DNA of 64,000 bases, from the NCBI RefSeq assembly GCF_001748365.1, contig NZ_BDHH01000004.1, positions 225,174 through 289,173 on the forward strand, written 5' to 3'. Under the pieces are notes generated by a model that worked only from the letters and a program-made list of their open reading frames with translations, was not told where the DNA came from and searched no databases. Position numbers and translations under genes: made by a program. This DNA comes from Fusibacter sp. 3D3 (GTDB taxonomy: Bacteria > Bacillota > Clostridia > Peptostreptococcales > Acidaminobacteraceae). How positions within the stretch are numbered: position 1 is the first letter of the stretch; the number at the start of each line of letters is the position of its first letter. Of the stretch, positions 63,237 through 64,000 are shown piece after piece.

Positions 63237-63578
63237 ATGATTAAAAGAATGTTAAAAGATGTAAAACCTTATAATGCACCATTGCACTTTGATATGAAGG
63301 CAATGAAGCTCCACGGGACAGAAGAAACAGGTGCCACAAAGTTTTGGATGGGCATGTCTCATTTTTTACCAGGTGGCGGTGCTGAATGGGCATATGATGA
63401 ATCCCCTACTGAAAAAATATATTTTGTGCTAGAGGGTGAAATTATTGTCAAATCAAAGGATGAAGAATTTGTGCTCAAGAAGGGAGATTCCATTTTTATT
63501 GGACCTAACGAAGGCCGATCCATGATAAATAGAACCAATGAAGTCGCGACTTGTTTAGTGACCATTAGTTATGAGTAG
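63237..63578 (+). CDS. Cupin-domain protein
   Basis: This 113-aa protein starts at ATG 63237; GAAGGGAGA lies 7 bp upstream, whereas ATG 63231 is too close to it. The single cupin barrel has PGGGAEWAYDESPTEKIYFVLEGEIIV (first motif) and GDSIFIGPNEGRSMINRTNEV (second motif). Metal-binding His residues of the classic cupin motif are largely missing. It may act on a small acidic substrate or be a structural partner. It is 8 bp upstream of the SDR gene in a sigma-54-driven operon. Confidence 0.8.
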   Translation: MIKRMLKDVKPYNAPLHFDMKAMKLHGTEETGATKFWMGMSHFLPGGGAEWAYDESPTEKIYFVLEGEIIVKSKDEEFVLKKGDSIFIGPNEGRSMINRTNEVATCLVTISYE

Positions 63579-63586
63579 GAGGAAAG

Positions 63587-64000
63587 ATGATTAAAGATTT
63601 TGTAAATGGGATGTTTGATATAACAGGCAAAACCGTTATTATAACAGGCGCTACAGGGGCTTTAGGCAAAGCGCTAAGCTATGGTTTTGGTCATGCGGGT
63701 GCAAATGTAATGCTCAATGGTAGAAAAGAGGCGACTTTAAAGCCGGTTTATGAAGATATGATTGCACAAGGGATTAAGTGTCGCTATTTTGTCGGTGATC
63801 CAGCAGATGAAGAAAGTGTTAAGGGCTTAGTGGCTAAAACGGTTGAGGAATTTGGAGAAGTTAATGTGCTTGTGACAGCTGCTGGTTTTAATGCACCAAA
63901 ATCAATTATTGATCATACGCTTGAAGATTGGCAAATGATTATGGACGCAAATGTCAAAGGCACATGGTTATGCTGTAAATATGCTGGCGAGCAAATGGTT
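63587..64000 (+). CDS. SDR-family oxidoreductase (cut by window edge)
   Basis: The first 138 codons of a short-chain dehydrogenase/reductase are visible. NAD(P)-binding motif TGATGALGKALSYG is near residue 20, VTAAGFNAP is the NAG-like strand, and LEDWQMIMDANVKGTW follows. The Ser-Tyr-Lys catalytic residues lie beyond the window. Arg in NGRKEATL after beta-2 suggests NADP(H). SDR enzymes include phloroglucinol reductase, which would fit the upstream PhlG-like hydrolase, but that is a guess. GGAGGAAAG precedes the ATG. Confidence 0.85.
   Translation, partial: MIKDFVNGMFDITGKTVIITGATGALGKALSYGFGHAGANVMLNGRKEATLKPVYEDMIAQGIKCRYFVGDPADEESVKGLVAKTVEEFGEVNVLVTAAGFNAPKSIIDHTLEDWQMIMDANVKGTWLCCKYAGEQMV

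Overview
This is about 64 kb of an AT-rich, low-GC genome. The gene content suggests an anaerobic, motile, spore-former-related Firmicute (Clostridia in the broad sense, perhaps a Fusibacter/Acidaminobacter-like lineage; the genus is a guess). The main reasons are a trimeric [FeFe]-hydrogenase behind a Rex-type operator, the yaaQ(darA)-holB-yaaT(ricT)-yabB(trmN6)-yabC(rsmI) block, three sigma-54 activators, several c-di-GMP proteins, and Clostridia-type mobile DNA. No tRNA, rRNA or CRISPR array was seen.

Layout. 0-2.3 kb: partial lon and a MarR regulator. 2.4-3.8 kb: a compact peptide-signalling module, made of a 43-aa exported pro-peptide gene divergent from an HTH/TPR regulator of the PlcR/RRNPP type, with two near-identical 16-bp palindromes between them. 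3.8-7.3 kb: hydC-hydB-hydA hydrogenase operon. 7.4-10.8 kb: a SorC-like gene remnant, a 120-bp foldback (MITE-like) insertion, a GNAT acetyltransferase, an EF-hand-like repeat protein and a secreted protein/membrane protein pair. 10.8-21.1 kb: a mobile element carrying a large serine recombinase, a ribbon-helix-helix protein, a RepA-like ATPase, iteron-like repeats, a DUF6550-type protein and a type III-like restriction-modification cargo. It appears to sit in the loop of a transcription terminator, whose two arms can still be paired across the 10.3-kb insert.

21.1-39 kb: chromosomal housekeeping and signalling genes (M15 peptidase, sigma-54 activator, EAL-HDOD, HD, PHP, DMT transporter, two GGDEF proteins, an antiporter with a PII-like partner, prfC, topB, NhaP-type antiporter). 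39.3-41.4 kb: an IS110/IS1111-family element with a long 3' non-coding part (candidate bridge/seek RNA), followed by a truncated MFS gene. 42-46.9 kb: a GntR regulator, a NiaR-like repressor with a membrane EIIC-like transporter, an MCP remnant, murI and a small sigma-region-4-like protein. 46.9-48.7 kb: a protein that looks like a degenerate P-type ATPase with all catalytic motifs lost. 48.8-56.4 kb: aminotransferase, Orn/Lys/Arg decarboxylase, signal peptidase and the darA-rsmI block.

56.5-64 kb: two tandem sigma-54 activators followed by two operons, each with a textbook -24/-12 promoter and an ATTC-N6-GAAT dyad about 115 bp upstream. The first operon encodes a DAPG/phloretin-hydrolase-like C-C hydrolase, a ferredoxin and a flavoprotein reductase. 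The second, behind a structured leader, encodes a cupin and an SDR. Together they look like an inducible anaerobic catabolic system, possibly for acyl-phloroglucinols or another polyketide-like ring compound (inference).
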